This document shows, piece by piece, positions 42,772 through 46,651 of a stretch of 46,651 bases of DNA. How positions within the stretch are numbered: position 1 is the stretch's first letter; each line of letters begins with the position of its first letter. The notes beneath the pieces were generated by a model, which searched no databases, was not told where the DNA came from, and saw only the letters and a program-made list of their open reading frames with translations. Origin of the DNA: Bacteroidia bacterium (GTDB taxonomy: Bacteria > Bacteroidota > Bacteroidia > Bacteroidales > BM520); NCBI GenBank assembly GCA_009930445.1, contig RZYD01000001.1, positions 1-46,651 of the forward strand, in the 5' to 3' direction. The position numbers were made by a program, and so were the translations under genes.

Positions 42772-44673
42772 ATGCAAAACGGTAAGATCAATGTTCAAAC
42801 CGAGAACATTTTCCCCATTATTAAAAAATTTCTCTATTCAGATCATGAAATTTTTCTCCGAGAAATCATCTCCAATGCAGTTGATGCGACTCAAAAACTA
42901 AAAACGCTCGTAGCACTGGGTAAATACAAAGAAGACCTTGGTGATTTAACAATTAAGGTAACACTGGATAAAAAAGCCGGGACGCTAACCGTAACTGACC
43001 GGGGTATTGGGATGACACAGGATGAGGTGGAGAAATATATCAATCAAATTGCCTTCAGTAGTGCCGAAGACTTCGTAAAAAAATTTAAAACCAAGAGTGA
43101 ATCAGAAATGAATGCCATCATTGGGCATTTTGGTCTGGGCTTTTACTCTTCTTTCATGGTTTCTGATAAGGTAGAAATCAATACTAAGACATATAAGAAA
43201 GGAGGGGCAACAAAACCGATACATTGGGATTGTGACGGAAGCCCTGACTATACCCTATCGGAAGGTCAGCGTGACGAACGGGGAACAGAAATTGTAATGC
43301 ATATTTCCAACGATGCCCGTGAATTTCTCGAAGAATACCGTATTCTCTCGCTCTTAAAAAAATACTGCAAATTCTTACCTGTACCCATTGAATTTGGAAC
43401 AGAGAAAAAGACCCGAACGCTCACAGATGAGCAGGATGAAAAAGGAGAACCCAAAACAGAAACCTATGATGCGCCCCGGATAATTAATAATCCAAACCCG
43501 GCGTGGAAAATGAAACCGGCCGATCTGAAAGAAGAGGATTATAATGCATTCTACCGCGAGCTCTATCCCATGGTTTTTGAAGAACCCCTCTTTAATATTC
43601 ATCTGAATGTTGATTATCCCTTCAACCTAACCGGAATACTCTATTTTCCAAAAGTTAAAAATAAAATTGAAGTTCAGAAAGAAAAAATTCAGCTTTATTG
43701 TAATCAGGTTTTCGTTACCGATGAAGTATCGGGAATTGTCCCTGACTTTTTAACCCTCCTTCATGGTGTAATTGACTCACCGGATATTCCGCTGAATGTT
43801 TCACGAAGTTACTTACAAAGTGATTCCAATGTAAAAAAGATTTCCAACCATATCATGAAAAAAGTTTCCGATAAGCTGGAGGAAATCTTCACCAATGACC
43901 GGAAAAACTTTGAAGCAAAATGGGATGATATCCGAATTTTTATTCAGTATGGAATGATTTCGGAACCAAAGTTTAACGAGAGGGCCAAAAAATTTGCCCT
44001 GCTAAAAAACACCGCAGGTGAGTATTTTACACTGGAAGATTATAAAGCACATATCGAAACACTGCAGAAAGACAAAAATAATACGCTGGTGTACCTCTAC
44101 ACTACCGATGTCGATGGGCAACACACCTACATCAATGCAGCAAAAGAAAGAGGATATGATGTACTCGTTTTTGACGGACCTATTGACAACCACTTCATTA
44201 ACCACATGGAGCAGGAAATGGAAAATACTACCTATAAACGTGTGGATGCGGAGGTGATTGATAAATTGATAGAAAAGGAAGAAAGTGTACTATCGAAATT
44301 GACCGAAGAACAAATCAATCAATTAAAACCGCTATTTGAGAAAGACCTTGAAAAATCACAATTCGAAGTAAAGGCAGAGCACCTCAGCGAACAAGATTTG
44401 CCTGTAATTATCACACAAAACGAGTATATGCGGCGGATGAAAGATATGGCGAAAATTGGAGGAGGAATGGAGTACATGAACAATATGCCTGACAATTACA
44501 CTTTAGTTGTGAATACGAATCATCCATTGATGGGGCGAATTTTGGAAATGCAGGAAGAATCGGAAAAAGAAAACCTGGTAAAACAAATCCGTGACCTGGC
44601 ATTCTTATCCCATAACCTGCTGAAAGGAGAAGCCTTAAATAATTTTGTTAAACGATCGGTTGAACTATTGTAA
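42772..44673 (+). CDS. htpG: Molecular chaperone HtpG (Hsp90)
   Basis: HtpG is the bacterial Hsp90. The product has 633 aa, the usual length. The N-terminal ATPase domain has ISNAVDATQKL (helix with the catalytic Glu at FLREIISN), DRGIGMTQDEV, and GHFGLGFYSSFMV. The middle domain has the typical LNVSRSYLQSD, and the C-terminal dimerisation domain is complete. The leader of 122 bases shows no CIRCE-like repeat. The next gene, a LemA-family protein, starts 25 bases downstream and could be co-transcribed. Confidence 0.96.
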   Translation: MQNGKINVQTENIFPIIKKFLYSDHEIFLREIISNAVDATQKLKTLVALGKYKEDLGDLTIKVTLDKKAGTLTVTDRGIGMTQDEVEKYINQIAFSSAEDFVKKFKTKSESEMNAIIGHFGLGFYSSFMVSDKVEINTKTYKKGGATKPIHWDCDGSPDYTLSEGQRDERGTEIVMHISNDAREFLEEYRILSLLKKYCKFLPVPIEFGTEKKTRTLTDEQDEKGEPKTETYDAPRIINNPNPAWKMKPADLKEEDYNAFYRELYPMVFEEPLFNIHLNVDYPFNLTGILYFPKVKNKIEVQKEKIQLYCNQVFVTDEVSGIVPDFLTLLHGVIDSPDIPLNVSRSYLQSDSNVKKISNHIMKKVSDKLEEIFTNDRKNFEAKWDDIRIFIQYGMISEPKFNERAKKFALLKNTAGEYFTLEDYKAHIETLQKDKNNTLVYLYTTDVDGQHTYINAAKERGYDVLVFDGPIDNHFINHMEQEMENTTYKRVDAEVIDKLIEKEESVLSKLTEEQINQLKPLFEKDLEKSQFEVKAEHLSEQDLPVIITQNEYMRRMKDMAKIGGGMEYMNNMPDNYTLVVNTNHPLMGRILEMQEESEKENLVKQIRDLAFLSHNLLKGEALNNFVKRSVELL

Positions 44674-44698
44674 GTTATTCCTAAATAATCATGAACGC

Positions 44699-45286
44699 AT
44701 GAAAAACAAAAACGTTATTATTTTTATTGTCGCTATAGTGGCAATATTGGTCATTTGGTCGGTAGGTGCATACAATGGACTCGTAAGCGCAGAAGAAGGC
44801 GTTGATGCACAATGGGCACAGGTAGAAAATGTATACCAGCGTCGCGCAGATTTAATTCCTAACCTTGTAAATACAGTGAAAGGCTATGCCGATTTTGAAC
44901 AACAAACGCTAACGGATGTAATTGAGGCCCGGGCAAAAGCTACTTCGGTGCAAATTGATCCTGCGAATATCACAGAAGCCAATGTAGAACAATTTCAGGC
45001 CGCACAGGAGCAACTCAGCGGTGCTTTGTCACGCTTGCTGGTTACGATTGAACGTTATCCTGAATTAAAGGCGAACCGCAATTTTCTGGAACTACAGGCG
45101 CAGCTGGAAGGAACAGAAAACCGAATAACCGTGGAAAGAAACAAATTCAATGAGACTGCAAAATTATACAATACTTCCATCAGAAAATTTCCCAAAAACC
45201 TTTTTGCCTCTCTTTTTGGCTTCGATCGGAAAGGATATTTTACAGCAAAAGAAGGTGCTGAAAATGCACCGGTGGTTGAATTTTAA
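44699..45286 (+). CDS. LemA-family membrane protein
   Basis: The product has 195 aa from the ATG at 44699; an in-frame TTG at 44645 within htpG is rejected. A membrane helix at about 7-25 is followed by helical segments with NGLVSAEEGVDAQWAQVENVYQRR (broken here by the family hallmark R-R-x-D-L-I-P-N-L), VTIERYPELKAN and LEGTENRI. LemA proteins are of unknown biochemical role and are often found beside TPM-domain genes, as here. It is followed by two TPM proteins with short spacing, suggesting one operon. Confidence 0.9.
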   Translation: MKNKNVIIFIVAIVAILVIWSVGAYNGLVSAEEGVDAQWAQVENVYQRRADLIPNLVNTVKGYADFEQQTLTDVIEARAKATSVQIDPANITEANVEQFQAAQEQLSGALSRLLVTIERYPELKANRNFLELQAQLEGTENRITVERNKFNETAKLYNTSIRKFPKNLFASLFGFDRKGYFTAKEGAENAPVVEF

Positions 45287-45298
45287 TATTTCAGGATC

Positions 45299-45745
45299 AT
45301 GCCAAAACCAGCAAAAGACTTTTTTAATAACATTCAAAAAGATACCATTCGACAAGCCATTATGAATGCCGAACTGGATACTTCAGGAGAAATCCGTGTA
45401 CACATTGAAAACGAATGCCCGGGTGAAGTAATGGAGCGCGCTGCCTTTGTTTTTAATAAGCTTAATATGCACAAAACAAATAAAAGAAATGGTGTACTCT
45501 TTTACCTGGCGCTTCGCCATCGAAAATTTGCCATAATCGGCGATCTGGGAATTAACGCAGTAGTTCCTGAAAAATACTGGGATAATATTAAGGAACAACT
45601 GATTGAAAAATTTGCCGAAGGAGACTTTTGCAATGGACTGGCCGATGCCATAACACAAACAGGATTGCAGTTAAAAAAACACTTTCCTTTTCAATCCGAC
45701 GACGAGAACGAACTAAACGATGAGCTTTCTTTCGGCGAAAACTAA
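45299..45745 (+). CDS. TPM-domain (DUF477) protein, soluble
   Basis: The product has 148 aa, with no signal peptide or membrane segment. It resembles a TPM (Psb32/YgcG-type) phosphatase-like domain: GEIRVHIENE, an RNGVLFYLALRHRKFAIIGD segment and a C-terminal ITQTGLQL. It starts 12 bases after the LemA-family gene and 9 bases before the larger TPM protein gene. The cytoplasmic location, as predicted by the absence of signals, sets it apart from its neighbour. The function is unknown. Confidence 0.8.
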   Translation: MPKPAKDFFNNIQKDTIRQAIMNAELDTSGEIRVHIENECPGEVMERAAFVFNKLNMHKTNKRNGVLFYLALRHRKFAIIGDLGINAVVPEKYWDNIKEQLIEKFAEGDFCNGLADAITQTGLQLKKHFPFQSDDENELNDELSFGEN

Positions 45746-45754
45746 ACATGGACT

Positions 45755-46558
45755 ATGAAACGTATCTCAATTTTTGCAGCCGCGCTTATACTTTTCACCG
45801 GAACGCTGTTTGCGCAGAAGGTTCCTGATCGTCCCTACCCTCCCCGACTTGTTAATGATCTGGCCGACGTACTCACCATACAGCAGGAAAATGAAATCGA
45901 ATCCTTTCTGGTTGATTTCTCGAAAGGTTCTTCCACTCAGATTGTGTTAATCACCATCACTACGCTGAATGGTTATGATAAAGCAGACTTTACCTATAAA
46001 ATTGGTGAAGAATGGGGAGTTGGACAAGCGCAAAAAGATAATGGCATTGTCATGCTGGTAAAACCCAAAACCCCACAGGAAAACGGAGAAGCATTCATTG
46101 CGGTGGGCTATGGTCTTGAGGCCGTGATTCCTGACGCCATAGCATCCAGGATCGTAAATCAGGAATTGATTCCAGCGTTCAAAAACAATAATTATTACCA
46201 GGGAATTGCACAGGGATTAACCGTGCTAACAGAATTAGCAAATGGTGAATATCCGTATCAGGAATATAAAAAAGAGGTGGCAGGGGCCGAAGGTTTTGGT
46301 GCGCTTCCAATTCTGCTTTTAATCATTTTCTATTTTCTGTTTTTGGGACGTCGCCGCAGGTATTACAATACAGGTAAAAAGGGCAGCAGTTTGCCTTTCT
46401 GGCTCATTCTATGGGGCTTAAACAGTGGCCGTAGTGGATCCAATGGGTACTGGAATGAATTCAATTCAGGGCGTGGTCACTTTGGAGGAGGCAACAGTGG
46501 ATTTGGAGGATTTGGCGGCGGTTCGTTCGGCGGTGGCGGAGCAGGCGGTTCATGGTAA
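45755..46558 (+). CDS. TPM-domain exported membrane protein with Gly-rich tail (YgcG-like)
   Basis: The product has 267 aa. A signal peptide ends at LFA before Q21. The TPM domain spans about 30-165, with PRLVNDLADVLTIQQENEIE, GEEWGVGQ, DNGIVMLV and GYGLEAVIPD. A membrane helix follows at about 187-205, then a basic stretch (GRRRRYY) and a tail very rich in Gly and Ser that ends GGGAGGSW, as is typical of YgcG-like proteins. It is the third gene of a LemA-TPM-TPM unit and probably faces the periplasm. No function is established. The last 93 bases of the window after it hold no gene that I can see. Confidence 0.88.
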   Translation: MKRISIFAAALILFTGTLFAQKVPDRPYPPRLVNDLADVLTIQQENEIESFLVDFSKGSSTQIVLITITTLNGYDKADFTYKIGEEWGVGQAQKDNGIVMLVKPKTPQENGEAFIAVGYGLEAVIPDAIASRIVNQELIPAFKNNNYYQGIAQGLTVLTELANGEYPYQEYKKEVAGAEGFGALPILLLIIFYFLFLGRRRRYYNTGKKGSSLPFWLILWGLNSGRSGSNGYWNEFNSGRGHFGGGNSGFGGFGGGSFGGGGAGGSW

Positions 46559-46651
46559 AAATATCACTCCAGTCTACTTTCACCCCTTGAAAAAAAACGA
46601 ATTTATTCATATTTTGTTTGTTCTTGTCAGGACTTTTTGCCAACAAGTCAG

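Overview
The window looks like a chromosomal segment of an anaerobic member of the Bacteroidota, probably Bacteroidales-like; the order is an inference. Four things support this: two large secreted proteins with type IX secretion (T9SS) C-terminal sorting domains, promoter elements of the Bacteroidota type (TAnnTTTG), weak Shine-Dalgarno signals at many genes, and family-typical gene orders such as rnfBCDGEA and comA-DUF368-aroE. A complete Rnf complex and the [FeFe]-hydrogenase maturase HydF point to fermentative, anaerobic metabolism. I saw no tRNA, rRNA, CRISPR array, insertion sequence or phage gene.

Layout. Bases 1-8036 (+): 5'-truncated sbcC, a BatA-type membrane protein, and topoisomerase IV subunit A (parC) whose acidic tail ends in QMLLF. 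Bases 8041-10433: a 68-aa hypothetical protein, a membrane-anchored SRPBCC/GyrI-like protein, and sfsA. Bases 10430-15426 (-): rnfBCDGEA. Bases 15701-20154 (-): a 784-aa T9SS cargo protein, an RseC-family protein, a short-chain dehydrogenase and a DUF1573 protein. Bases 20259-24405 (-): hydF, an overlapping aspartate ammonia-lyase-like gene, and glmM.

Bases 24567-29771 (+): a TPR protein, phosphosulfolactate synthase, a DUF368 (PopT-type) transporter, shikimate dehydrogenase, an OB-fold-like lipoprotein and a PepSY-type membrane protein. Bases 30078-33279 (-): thrS-infC-rpmI-rplT. Bases 33381-37739 (-): a PorE-like OmpA-family protein, folD and ffh. Bases 37997-40864 (+): a 955-aa T9SS cargo protein with two nested copies of one domain. 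Bases 41039-42058 (-): ilvE. Bases 42218-46558 (+): a small RuvC-like RNase H-fold protein, htpG, a LemA-family protein and two TPM-domain proteins.

How the genes work together. Rnf couples ferredoxin oxidation to NAD reduction and ion pumping, which fits a hydrogenase-bearing fermenter; hydE, hydG and the hydrogenase itself are not in the window. The PorE-like protein and the two T9SS cargoes belong to one secretion theme. No clearly new multi-gene system is evident. The items most worth a second look are the clamp-binding-like C-terminus of ParC, the hydF-aspA pair with a Q in place of the usual H before CGGC, the probable AUA start of infC, the small RuvC-like protein, and the nested domain insertions in the 955-aa exoprotein.
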